The position numbers were made by a program, and so were the translations under genes. The notes below the pieces were generated by a model. That model made no database searches. It was not told the origin of the DNA and saw only the letters and a program-made list of their open reading frames with translations. Below are positions 53,656-61,926 of a DNA stretch of 64,000 nucleotides, piece by piece; the stretch's first letter is position 1; the number at the start of each line of letters is the position of its first letter. The DNA comes from an uncultured Bacteroidales bacterium (lineage in GTDB: Bacteria > Bacteroidota > Bacteroidia > Bacteroidales > UBA932), in the NCBI GenBank assembly GCA_944326335.1, contig CALVDM010000005.1:1-64000 (forward strand), written 5' to 3'.

Positions 53656-54231
53656 ATGAAAGGTGTATATATGTTTTTTGCCAACGGTTTCGAGGAGACC
53701 GAGGCATTGGCTACGGCAGATGTCATGAAAAGGGGCGGGATACCGGTGAAGATGGTATCCGTCCATGACGACAAGTATGTCACGAGCGCACATGGAGTGA
53801 CTGTCGTGACAGACATGACATACGGTGAGTTCACGGCTACCGCAGATTTCGGGGAAACCTGCGACAAGGACATGATGGTCTTCCCGGGCGGACTTCCAGG
53901 GGCCACCAACCTTGCAGGAAAGACCGGTCTCATGGACATCATGAGGAAACATTATGCTGAAGGCGGTGCCGTGGCGGCGATATGCGCGTCCCCTGGCGTA
54001 GTGCTCACGCTTCTTCCGGACATCTCCGGAAAGAAAATGACCTGCTACGACGGATTCGACGGCCCTATCACTGAAAAGGGTGCCGAATATGTCAAGGAAG
54101 GCACAGTGACGGACGGCCGCATCATAACCGGGCGGGGTCCGGGGCTTTCCATAGCATTCGGGCTCGCAATCGTGGCCTATCTGAAAGGTGCGGAAACCGC
54201 AGAAGAAGTCAGGCGCGGCATGATGCTGTAG
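53656..54231 (+). CDS. DJ-1/PfpI-family protein (YajL/glyoxalase III type)
   Basis: 191 residues. DJ-1 fold with NGFEETEA near the N-terminus (conserved Glu) and the nucleophile Cys110 in AAICASPG, on the tight turn typical of the family. Members act as glyoxalases, oxidative-stress chaperones or deglycases, and the specific role is debated. It starts 2 bases after infB, so it is translated from the same message. Confidence 0.93.
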   Translation: MKGVYMFFANGFEETEALATADVMKRGGIPVKMVSVHDDKYVTSAHGVTVVTDMTYGEFTATADFGETCDKDMMVFPGGLPGATNLAGKTGLMDIMRKHYAEGGAVAAICASPGVVLTLLPDISGKKMTCYDGFDGPITEKGAEYVKEGTVTDGRIITGRGPGLSIAFGLAIVAYLKGAETAEEVRRGMML

Positions 54232-54249
54232 CCTGCGTGCCGTACCTGG

Positions 54250-55353
54250 TCAAATTATAATACGCTCTATCCGGCGGGGAACCGAAGTGAATATCTCGTA
54301 CGGAATGGTCCCGAGAATCCCGGCCAGTTCCGTAGCGGAAGGTTCCTCGCCGAATATTGTTACGGTGTCACCGACCTCAGCATCCACGCCTGTTATATCG
54401 AGCATGCACATGTCCATGCAGATATTGCCGATGGTCGGCACACGGTGGCCGTTCAGCATAAATGAGGCATGGCCGTTCCCGAGACGCCTGTCCACCCCGT
54501 CCGCATAGCCGACAGGAATGGTGGCAATCACGGTACCGCTGTCTGATATCCGGCCCATACGTCCATAGCCTATAGTCCCGTCTTCCGGTCCCAGATGTTT
54601 GATTTGCAGAATTTTGCACTTGAATGAAGCCACCGGATGAAGTTTCACGCCCGGAAGCGCGCTCACACCGTAGATGCCGATGCCGAGCCTGACCATGTCG
54701 AACTGATACTGGGGGAAACGCTCTATGCCGGCAGAATTCAATATATGATACATGGGTCTGTATCCCAGGGCTTCCGAAAGCTTGTCCGCATTCCTCTTGA
54801 ACATCTCCACCTGGCCTGTAGTGAAGGCATCGCTCTGCGGGTCCTCAGCCGCAGCCAGATGTGAATAGACAGACCTGACACTGACATTCCGGCAGCCTGC
54901 CAGAAAATCAGTCAGTGAGGCAAGCTCGCCCGTCATGAAGCCGAGCCTGTGCATTCCCGTGTCGAGTTTGATGTGGACAGGATAATCCTTCATGCCCCTT
55001 GCTTCGAGGACTTTGCAGAACTCCTGGAGTGTCACGAGATTAGGTATGCCCGGTTCAAGGGAATTGTCTATAATCTCATTGAAAAAGTCCGTACCTGCTG
55101 TCAGCACGAGGACAGGAGCCTTTATGCCGGCACGGCGGAGCTCGACACCCTCGACAGGATAGGCGACTGCCAGATAATCGGCACCGGCCTTCTCCATCAT
55201 GGAAGCGAACTCAACAGCCCCGTGGCCGTATGCATTGGCCTTCACAAGCACAAGAAGCTTTGTGGTATCCCTGAGGCGCGACCTGAAATACCTATAGTTA
55301 AGGAGGCAGTTCGAAAGATTTATCTCAAGCCTCGAAAAATCGTTCTCTCTCAT
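54250..55353 (-). CDS. Alanine racemase
   Basis: 367 residues. PLP-binding Lys38 in LVKANAYGHG, an N-terminal TIM-barrel and a C-terminal beta domain with GYGRMGRISDSG and the NICMDMCMLD motif. It makes D-alanine for peptidoglycan. It points toward the DJ-1 gene, with an 18-base convergent gap, and has its own TAATTTTG promoter. Confidence 0.96.
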   Translation of the reverse strand: MRENDFSRLEINLSNCLLNYRYFRSRLRDTTKLLVLVKANAYGHGAVEFASMMEKAGADYLAVAYPVEGVELRRAGIKAPVLVLTAGTDFFNEIIDNSLEPGIPNLVTLQEFCKVLEARGMKDYPVHIKLDTGMHRLGFMTGELASLTDFLAGCRNVSVRSVYSHLAAAEDPQSDAFTTGQVEMFKRNADKLSEALGYRPMYHILNSAGIERFPQYQFDMVRLGIGIYGVSALPGVKLHPVASFKCKILQIKHLGPEDGTIGYGRMGRISDSGTVIATIPVGYADGVDRRLGNGHASFMLNGHRVPTIGNICMDMCMLDITGVDAEVGDTVTIFGEEPSATELAGILGTIPYEIFTSVPRRIERIII

Positions 55354-55375
55354 TGTTCAACCTTATTGAGGAGTG

Positions 55376-55383
55376 CAAAATTA
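55376..55383 (-). promoter_or_regulatory. -7 promoter element of alr
   Basis: Reads TAATTTTG on the minus strand, 22 bases before the alr ATG at 55353. Confidence 0.6.
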
Positions 55384-55528
55384 TCAAATTTTGGAATCCG
55401 TCATGAATTTTTCATGCATAATTTTGACGTGAGACCTCCCGTCGCCGCACGTCAGGAACATGACATTCTGCGGAAGGCTCAGTTTTTGCATGACAGACAG
55501 CCGCTAAATTTCAGAAAAGAAGAATATC

Positions 55529-56200
55529 ATGAACATCTGGTTTATACTCATTGCAGTATTCGTGCTCAGCATCATTGTCCAGAACATGCTTACGAGCAGG
55601 TTCCACAAATATTCCAAAGTCCCTACCGGAAACGGCATGAGCGGGGCGGAAGTAGCAATGAAGATGCTTAACGACAACGGCATATACGACGTGCAGGTGG
55701 TCCCGACGAAAGGGATGCTGACCGATTTCTACAATCCGGTGTCCAAGACTGTGGCACTGAGCGAAGGCGTGTATTCCAGCCGCTCGATAGCCGCCGCTGC
55801 CGTTGCAGCACATGAATGCGGACATGCCGTACAGCATGCAAAAGGATATGCCCCTCTCAAATTCAGGACAGCCCTTGTCCCGTTCGTGAACTTCGCATCC
55901 GGCATAGTGCAGTGGGTGCTCCTCGCAGGAGTGCTTCTTATGAGTGTCTTTCCCGGTCTTCTCTGGTTCGGGATTGCGCTTTTCGCCCTCACGACACTCT
56001 TCAGTTTCGCGACCCTGCCTGTGGAGATAAACGCAAGCTCGAGAGCCGTGACATGGCTCAGGAATGCCGGGATAACAGACGGCGAGACTCAACCAATGGC
56101 TGTGGATGCCCTGAAATGGGCTGCCTACACATACGTGATAGCCGCCATCGGCTCGCTCGCCACACTTCTCTACTATATCGGCCTCGCCCGGCGCGACTGA
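55529..56200 (+). CDS. Membrane zinc metallopeptidase (YugP-like)
   Basis: 223 residues. Membrane span at the N-terminus (about 2-20), zinc site HECGH at 95-99 in AAVAAHECGHAVQH, and further hydrophobic segments at about 118-160 and 200-217. The family is the neutral zinc metallopeptidase type found in many bacteria, of uncertain substrate. It stands alone. The gene ends just before an 18-base tandem repeat shared with the convergent small gene. Confidence 0.9.
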   Translation: MNIWFILIAVFVLSIIVQNMLTSRFHKYSKVPTGNGMSGAEVAMKMLNDNGIYDVQVVPTKGMLTDFYNPVSKTVALSEGVYSSRSIAAAAVAAHECGHAVQHAKGYAPLKFRTALVPFVNFASGIVQWVLLAGVLLMSVFPGLLWFGIALFALTTLFSFATLPVEINASSRAVTWLRNAGITDGETQPMAVDALKWAAYTYVIAAIGSLATLLYYIGLARRD

Positions 56201-56205
56201 GGGCT

Positions 56206-56241
56206 CTTGCCGCCACTCAGAACCTTGCCGCCACTCAGAAC
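56206..56241. repeat. Exact 18-base tandem duplication
   Basis: CTTGCCGCCACTCAGAAC occurs twice in direct succession (56206-56223, 56224-56241), between the metallopeptidase stop and the end of the small minus-strand gene, whose stop codon lies in the second copy. Probably a slippage or recombination event, with no coding effect beyond the last codons. Confidence 0.85.
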
Positions 56242-56528
56242 AGTGTAGGAGGATTGGAACCGAGCTCCCGGAGGACCTTCTCCAGGATAGCCTGACGGAA
56301 AAATACGGATTTGGCATTGACCTTGAAACGGCTGCAATATTCACCTATTGCAGCCATTTCCTTATCATTAAGATATATGACCTGCCGGTTTTTTCTCACA
56401 GAGGACTCCTTCTCCCTTCTGAGGAAATCCGGATTGATTGCCTGTATTGTCTTTTTCTTTCTCAAATCCAGGGATTTTCCGTAAAGATACGCAGATTTTT
56501 CACATTTTTTCAAAAAATCCTTCTGCAT
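56235..56528 (-). CDS. Small conserved protein with ribbon-helix-helix-like C-terminus
   Basis: 97 residues. A Lys/Arg-rich N-terminal half is followed by a segment RKNRQVIYLNDKEMAAIGEY and a helix-turn-helix-like block ending PPTLF. This pattern resembles a family of small Bacteroidales proteins with MobC/ribbon-helix-helix character, so a DNA-binding or mobilisation-linked role is possible. No function is established. It diverges from the arginine operon and converges on the metallopeptidase gene. Confidence 0.65.
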   Translation of the reverse strand: MQKDFLKKCEKSAYLYGKSLDLRKKKTIQAINPDFLRREKESSVRKNRQVIYLNDKEMAAIGEYCSRFKVNAKSVFFRQAILEKVLRELGSNPPTLF

Positions 56529-56542
56529 TGAAAATTTATTTG

Positions 56543-56550
56543 TATGTTTG
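56543..56550 (+). promoter_or_regulatory. -7 promoter element of the arginine operon
   Basis: TATGTTTG, a perfect TAnnTTTG, 248 bases before the GNAT start. The long leader that follows contains an Arg-rich reading frame (56559-56651) and the 10-base palindrome AATTGCAATT at 56713-56722, either of which could be regulatory. Confidence 0.55.
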
Positions 56551-56798
56551 CAGGGATTATGGAAAAAAGGACAGAAATATCATCTTTCAAGTCACCGTAC
56601 CTCAGAGTCCGACGAGGCACGGCTGCAGCGTCTGTCCTTGTCCGAATATAGGAGGGCGTACATCAGGGACCCCTCAACTTCTCCAGACACACGCACATAT
56701 CGGAAAGCATTTAATTGCAATTGACAATCGAGGTTTGTCTTGCCGTTAGGGGCTTTATTGTATTTCAGGATAAAATCATCAATCATCAGAATCAGAAA

Positions 56799-57371
56799 AT
56801 GGATATCGATGTACTTGTGGCAAACAACGGCCACGCGAAGTATGCACAGGAAATCTGCGATGAAATGTACATTTCGGCGCAGGAAAGGGGCACAGGCATC
56901 GCAAAACGCACGACAGAGTACGTTATCGAGAAAATGAAGGCCGGGAAGGCAGTCATAGCCATAGCAAAGAACGGGAGATTCGCAGGCTTTTCCTACATCG
57001 AGACATGGGAAGGGAAGAAATATGTGGCCAACTCCGGACTCATAGTGGCACATGCATTCAGGGGAATCGGCCTTGCAAAAAGGATAAAGCAGAGGATATT
57101 CAGGCTGTCCAGGGAAAAATACCCCGATGCCAAGATATTCAGCATCACCACAGGGGCTGCGGTCATGAAGATGAACTATGAACTCGGGTTCAGGCCTGTG
57201 CCTTTCGGGGAACTGACGCACGACCCTGAATTCTGGAAGGGATGCCAGGGATGCAAGAACTTCCCTATCCTCCAGAACAACAATTACAGGATGTGCCTCT
57301 GCACCGGGCTGCTTTACGACCCGATGGAACACATTGCCATACAGGACGGTACGGTGCGTGTGGCACAATAA
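56799..57371 (+). CDS. GNAT-family acyltransferase of the arginine operon (ArgA-like)
   Basis: 190 residues from the ATG at 56799. The open frame reaches 56715 but the extra 28 residues have no family similarity. GNAT fold with the acetyl-CoA-binding pattern VAHAFRGIGLAKRIKQRIF. The C-terminus has four cysteines in two pairs, KGCQGC and CLCTG, which could bind metal or form disulfides. Position as first gene before argG, argC and argD suggests it acylates glutamate to start arginine synthesis. In Bacteroides the group used can be succinyl rather than acetyl, and the sequence does not show which applies here. Confidence 0.8.
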   Translation: MDIDVLVANNGHAKYAQEICDEMYISAQERGTGIAKRTTEYVIEKMKAGKAVIAIAKNGRFAGFSYIETWEGKKYVANSGLIVAHAFRGIGLAKRIKQRIFRLSREKYPDAKIFSITTGAAVMKMNYELGFRPVPFGELTHDPEFWKGCQGCKNFPILQNNNYRMCLCTGLLYDPMEHIAIQDGTVRVAQ

Positions 57372-57411
57372 CGGCAATCATAACCAGGAAAAACACTAAA
57401 AAACGAACGAT

Positions 57412-58623
57412 ATGAACAACAAAGTCGTACTTGCATTCAGCGGAGGTCTTGACACCTCGTTCTGCGTGCCTTATCTGAAAAACGAGAAAGGGCTCGAGGT
57501 CCACACAATCATGGTGAACACCGGAGGTTTCTCCAAGGAAGAGGAGAAGAAGATAGAGCAGCGCGCCCTGCAGCTCGGAGCCGCTTCGCACACCAATGTC
57601 GATGCCGTTGACACATACTACCGGCACGGCCTCAAATATCTGATATTCGGCAACATCCTCAAGAATGCCACCTACCCGCTGTCTGTAAGTTCCGAACGTG
57701 TGTTCCAGGCAATCGAAGTGCTGAAGCACGTGAAGAAGCTCGGGGCTTCATACGTGGCGCACGGGAGCACGGGAGCAGGCAACGACCAGGTGAGGTTCGA
57801 CATAGTGTTCGAGATTCTCGCGCCTGAAGTGAAAATCATCGCCCCGATAAGGGAGCTTTCCATTACCAGACAGGAGGAAATCAAGTATCTCCAGGAGCAC
57901 GGCTTCGAGTCATCATGGGAAAAGGCCAGATATTCCATAAACCAGGGACTCTGGGGGACGAGCATCGGAGGGGTCGAGACCCTGTCTTCCGACGGCTATC
58001 TCCCTGAGGAGGCATACCCTACAAAAGTCACCAAGACAAAGCCGGAGCATGTCAGGATAGGTTTCGAGGCAGGAGAACCGGTGTCCGTGAACGGTGAGAA
58101 GATGTCCCCTGTGGATGTCATCAGGAAGATACGGGACATCGCAGGACCTTTCGGTATCGGCAGGGACATCCATGTCGGCGACACCATAATAGGGATAAAG
58201 GGGCGTGTAGCATTCGAAGCTGCCGCACCTCTCATAATAATCAAGGCACATCACCTGCTCGAGAAACATGTGCTCACAAAAGGCCAGCTCTACTGGAAAG
58301 ACCAGATTTCCGTATGGTACGGACAGCAGATGCACGAGGCCATGTATCTCGACCCTGTGCTCAGGGATATGGAAGCCATGATGGACCACATGGAAAGAAA
58401 CGTGACCGGAGAAGTGGAGGTCGCCCTCATGCCATACCATTTCTCAGTGCTGGGATGCAGGAGCGGGCACGACCTCATGAACTCCGAATTCGGTTCATAC
58501 GGGGAAATCAACAGGTCCTACACAGGTGAAGACGTTGTGGGATTCACGAAAGTGCTCGCCAACCCTCTGAAAATATATTACAGCGTGAACGGCGAACATG
58601 CCGACGATGTGGTGAAAGACTGA
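57412..58623 (+). CDS. Argininosuccinate synthase
   Basis: 403 residues, normal length. N-terminal ATP-pyrophosphatase P-loop VLAFSGGLDTSFCV, then the family's catalytic and tetramerisation region (RYSINQGLWGTSIGG, KARY-like motif present). It condenses citrulline and aspartate. It follows the GNAT gene by 40 bases and precedes argC by 12. Confidence 0.96.
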   Translation: MNNKVVLAFSGGLDTSFCVPYLKNEKGLEVHTIMVNTGGFSKEEEKKIEQRALQLGAASHTNVDAVDTYYRHGLKYLIFGNILKNATYPLSVSSERVFQAIEVLKHVKKLGASYVAHGSTGAGNDQVRFDIVFEILAPEVKIIAPIRELSITRQEEIKYLQEHGFESSWEKARYSINQGLWGTSIGGVETLSSDGYLPEEAYPTKVTKTKPEHVRIGFEAGEPVSVNGEKMSPVDVIRKIRDIAGPFGIGRDIHVGDTIIGIKGRVAFEAAAPLIIIKAHHLLEKHVLTKGQLYWKDQISVWYGQQMHEAMYLDPVLRDMEAMMDHMERNVTGEVEVALMPYHFSVLGCRSGHDLMNSEFGSYGEINRSYTGEDVVGFTKVLANPLKIYYSVNGEHADDVVKD

Positions 58624-58635
58624 CAGGGAGGCATC

Positions 58636-59607
58636 ATGATAAAGGCAGCGATAGCAGGAGGGACCGGCTACACGGGAGGGGAGCTCTTCAGGCTTCTCCT
58701 CCGCCACCCCCATGTGGAGATAGTGGCAGCCACCACGACATCTCTGGAAGGCACTCCGGTGAGCGACGTGCACAGGGACCTCATCGGAGAGACGGACCTG
58801 AAGTTCGGGACAGAGACAGGTGAGCCTGACGTCATTTTCCTGTGCCTCGGACACGGGCTCTCGAGGGAATTTCTCGACACCCGCAAGATAAGCGGAGAAT
58901 GCAGGATTATCGACCTCGGGAATGATTTCAGGCTCGACGGCAGCTATGCAGGACGGGATTTCGTGTACGGTCTGTGCGAAGGCGACAGGGAGCGCATACG
59001 CAATGCCCACGACATCGCCAACCCGGGATGTTTCGCCACCGCCATACAGCTCGCCCTCCTGCCGCTCGCAAGCGGGAAGCTCATCCGCGACGAGATACAT
59101 GTCACGGCCATAACAGGCTCTACCGGAGCCGGGAAGAAGCTTTCCGAGACCTCGCACTTCAGCTACAGGGACAACAACATATCCATCTACAAGCTGTTTT
59201 CGCACCAGCACCTCGGAGAAATCCGCAGGAACATAGGAAGGATTGCCGGAAGCGAACCTGTGGTGAACTTCGTACCTGTCAGGGGTGACTTCACGAGGGG
59301 CATCTTCGCAAGTGTGTACACCAGGGCCGTGGATGGCCTCGGGGAAAAGGACTACATCGAACTTTTCAAAGACTTCTACAAGGACTCCCCTTTCGTTTTC
59401 CACTCGGAAAACGGAATTTCCTTGAAAGAAGTCGTAAACACGAACAAGGGACTGGTGCATGTTGAGCTGCATGGCAGTTACGTGCACATAAGTTCCGCAA
59501 TCGACAACCTGCTGAAGGGAGCTTCGGGCCAGGCGGTGGAGAACATGAACCTGATGTTCGGACTGGATGAGGCCGAAGGGCTGCACCTCAAGGCCTCAGC
59601 CTTCTGA
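58636..59607 (+). CDS. N-acyl-gamma-glutamyl-phosphate reductase
   Basis: 323 residues. Rossmann-type NADP domain (IAGGTGYTGGELFRLL), active-site Cys132 in NPGCFATA and a conserved His in the GHG and HQHLGEI segments. It reduces N-acyl-glutamyl phosphate in arginine synthesis, and whether the acyl group is acetyl or succinyl is not decided by the sequence. Between argG and argD. Confidence 0.96.
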   Translation: MIKAAIAGGTGYTGGELFRLLLRHPHVEIVAATTTSLEGTPVSDVHRDLIGETDLKFGTETGEPDVIFLCLGHGLSREFLDTRKISGECRIIDLGNDFRLDGSYAGRDFVYGLCEGDRERIRNAHDIANPGCFATAIQLALLPLASGKLIRDEIHVTAITGSTGAGKKLSETSHFSYRDNNISIYKLFSHQHLGEIRRNIGRIAGSEPVVNFVPVRGDFTRGIFASVYTRAVDGLGEKDYIELFKDFYKDSPFVFHSENGISLKEVVNTNKGLVHVELHGSYVHISSAIDNLLKGASGQAVENMNLMFGLDEAEGLHLKASAF

Positions 59608-59659
59608 TCCGGACACGTCTGCAGGAAGCCGGAAAACATTTTAACTGACATCAAGAATT

Positions 59660-60793
59660 ATGGAACTGTTCAAGGTTTACAAGCTATGGGACATTGAACC
59701 CGTCAGGGGCCTGGACACCACTCTCTGGGACAAGGACGGGACTGAATACACGGACCTCTACGGCGGACATGCCGTCATTTCCGTCGGGCACTGCCATCCG
59801 CACTACGTAGCGGCAATAACCGGCCAGGCAGCAAGACTCGGCTTCTATTCCAACGCCGTGCAGAACTCCCTGCAGAAAAAGCTTGCCGACAAGCTCGGCA
59901 GGATATCCGGATACGACGACTATTCCCTTTTCCTGTGCAACTCGGGAGCCGAAGCCAACGAAAACGCGCTGAAAATGGCATCCTTCCACACCGGGAGGGA
60001 AAAGGTGCTTGCATTCTCCAAGGCTTTCCACGGCAGGACATCCGGAGCCGTGGCCGTCACGGACAACCCTAAAATCCTCTCTCCGTTCAATGCCACCGGA
60101 CACGTGACCTTCGTCCCGCTGAACGATGCGGCAAGCGTGGAAAGGGAGCTTGCCGGCAAGGAATATGCGGCGGTGATAATAGAAGGCATCCAGGGTGTTG
60201 CAGGAATCCATGAGCCGGAAGACTCTTTCCTCGTATTCCTGAGGGAAATCTGCGACAGGACGGGGACAGTGCTCATACTCGACGAGATACAGTCGGGCTA
60301 CGGACGAACGGGACAGTTCTTCGCCCACCAGCATGCAGGGATACGTGCAGACATCGTCACCACGGCAAAAGGCATGGCCAACGGCTTCCCTATCGGAGGC
60401 GTACTGCTATCCCCAGCATTCAAACCGTCATACGGGATGCTCGGGACCACTTTCGGAGGCAATCATCTGGCATGTGCAGCCGCGATAGCCGTACTCGACA
60501 TCTTCGAAAGCGAGCACCTCGTGGAAAATGCTGCAAAGGTCGGACAATTCTTCAGGGACGCCCTGTGCCCTGGCGGGAAGCCGATACACCCGATAAAGGA
60601 ATACAGGGGAAGAGGGCTCATGATAGGGCTCGAGCTGAAAGACGGCTACGAGACACTGCGTGAAAGGCTGCTTTTCGAGAAGCATTTCTTCACCGGAGCC
60701 GCCGGGAACAATGTCATAAGGCTGCTCCCGTCGCTGACCGTCTCGGAAGAAACCGCCTCCAGGTTCGTTTCCGCACTGAAGGAGCTGGCCTGA
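59660..60793 (+). CDS. Acyl-ornithine aminotransferase (class-III PLP)
   Basis: 377 residues. Class III aminotransferase with PLP-site Lys in VTTAKGMANGFPIGG, the NSGAEANENALKMA motif and the catalytic Asp in LILDEIQSGYGRTG. It converts N-acyl-glutamate semialdehyde to N-acyl-ornithine. In Bacteroides the pathway can use N-succinyl intermediates. Last gene of the operon, 52 bases after argC. argB, argF/F' and argH are not in the window. Confidence 0.93.
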   Translation: MELFKVYKLWDIEPVRGLDTTLWDKDGTEYTDLYGGHAVISVGHCHPHYVAAITGQAARLGFYSNAVQNSLQKKLADKLGRISGYDDYSLFLCNSGAEANENALKMASFHTGREKVLAFSKAFHGRTSGAVAVTDNPKILSPFNATGHVTFVPLNDAASVERELAGKEYAAVIIEGIQGVAGIHEPEDSFLVFLREICDRTGTVLILDEIQSGYGRTGQFFAHQHAGIRADIVTTAKGMANGFPIGGVLLSPAFKPSYGMLGTTFGGNHLACAAAIAVLDIFESEHLVENAAKVGQFFRDALCPGGKPIHPIKEYRGRGLMIGLELKDGYETLRERLLFEKHFFTGAAGNNVIRLLPSLTVSEETASRFVSALKELA

Positions 60794-60819
60794 CAGGGCT
60801 GCGGCAAATGCCCGGCATA

Positions 60820-61755
60820 TCAGGCGTTGTCTTCCGCGTTTTTCGCCTTGCTCTTGTTCACCAGAAGCACACCGGAGAATATCAGTACCACAGCCACGAT
60901 TTTCAGTACATTGAATGTGTCCATGCCCCAGACTATGGCAGCTGCCGTAGCCACTATGGGCTGGACATAGTTGTACATGGCCACAAGTGTAGGACGGAGG
61001 TATTTCTGCCCTACCGGCACGATGAGATAGCAGAGGAAGGTACCGAACACAAGCACGTACGCCAGCTCCGCATATTCAGTCATCGAAATCGCATCCCATC
61101 CCGCGAGGGCGAGACTTCTCGCGGACATTGGTATCATTACCACCGAGGCGAAGGTGAACATCCACTTCATGAGGGTGACAGGCGAATATTTCCTGATGAG
61201 GTCCCTGAATATGACAAGGTATATCGCGTACGAACACTGCGCAAGGAAGCACAGGAGGTCTCCGGTGAGACTCGAGGAATGCCCCGACGCAGCCCCTGAG
61301 GACGCCCCGGGCAGAAGGTAGTTGCCGAAGACAAGCAGCAGTGCGCCGCATGCACCGAGAAGGACTCCGCCAGCCTTCATCCCGGTAATGGGCTCCTTTA
61401 TGAAAATTGCCGCGAATATCATGGTCACGATAGGGAGCGTGGTCGTGATGATAGACGCATCCACCGGGGATGTCATGGACACACCTGTCACATAGACACC
61501 CTGATTGAGCAATATGGCGAAAAGACCCGCAAAGAAGAACCTCACGTAGTCCATCTTGTCCTCTATCTTCTCTCTTTTCCCGAACAGGGAGATAATCCAG
61601 AACAAAATCGCAGCACCGAATATCCTCACATCCGCCACAAGCATGGAGGAGATAGCGTCCGAGTTCATGGCTGCCTTTGAAACAGGGGCCATGAGTCCCC
61701 ACATCACACTCGCGGCAAGCATCGCCAGATGTCCGAATTTCTGTTCTTTAGTCAT
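60820..61755 (-). CDS. EamA/DMT-family membrane transporter
   Basis: 311 residues from the ATG at 61755. The frame extends to 61797 but the -7 promoter element lies within that stretch. Two EamA repeats with about ten membrane spans. The second half opens with SLTGDLLCFLAQCSYAIYLV. Drug/metabolite transporters of this kind export amino acids, sugars or drugs, and the substrate is not predictable. It converges on argD, with a 26-base gap. Confidence 0.9.
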   Translation of the reverse strand: MTKEQKFGHLAMLAASVMWGLMAPVSKAAMNSDAISSMLVADVRIFGAAILFWIISLFGKREKIEDKMDYVRFFFAGLFAILLNQGVYVTGVSMTSPVDASIITTTLPIVTMIFAAIFIKEPITGMKAGGVLLGACGALLLVFGNYLLPGASSGAASGHSSSLTGDLLCFLAQCSYAIYLVIFRDLIRKYSPVTLMKWMFTFASVVMIPMSARSLALAGWDAISMTEYAELAYVLVFGTFLCYLIVPVGQKYLRPTLVAMYNYVQPIVATAAAIVWGMDTFNVLKIVAVVLIFSGVLLVNKSKAKNAEDNA

Positions 61756-61776
61756 GGTTCCGAAAAATTTGAGGCG

Positions 61777-61784
61777 CAAATATA
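61777..61784 (-). promoter_or_regulatory. -7 promoter element of the DMT transporter gene
   Basis: Reads TATATTTG on the minus strand, 21 bases before the ATG at 61755. It overlaps the upstream in-frame codons and so supports the shorter start. Confidence 0.6.
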
Positions 61785-61833
61785 GGATAATTTTCAAAAA
61801 AAGGACCCGGAATCCGACGAACTGACATTAAAA

Positions 61834-61875
61834 GATGTCAGAGAGCCGGCCGGAGTCGGCCACCCCTCTGACATC
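61834..61875 (-). terminator. Terminator of the heparinase-family gene
   Basis: GATGTCAGAG (61834-61843) and CTCTGACATC (61866-61875) form a perfect 10-bp stem, with a second GGCCG/CGGCC stem inside. On the minus strand it is followed by TTTTAATG. It lies 51 bases past the stop of the lyase gene. Confidence 0.8.
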
Positions 61876-61926
61876 AGTAAAACGAATCCGGCTGTCCTCT
61901 TATAAAGCAATGACTTGAGGCGGCAA

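Noticed and set aside
56548..56724. Alternative frame starting at a TTG just after the arginine promoter.
   Set aside because: Starts inside the promoter element, ends at 56724, and shows no known similarity.
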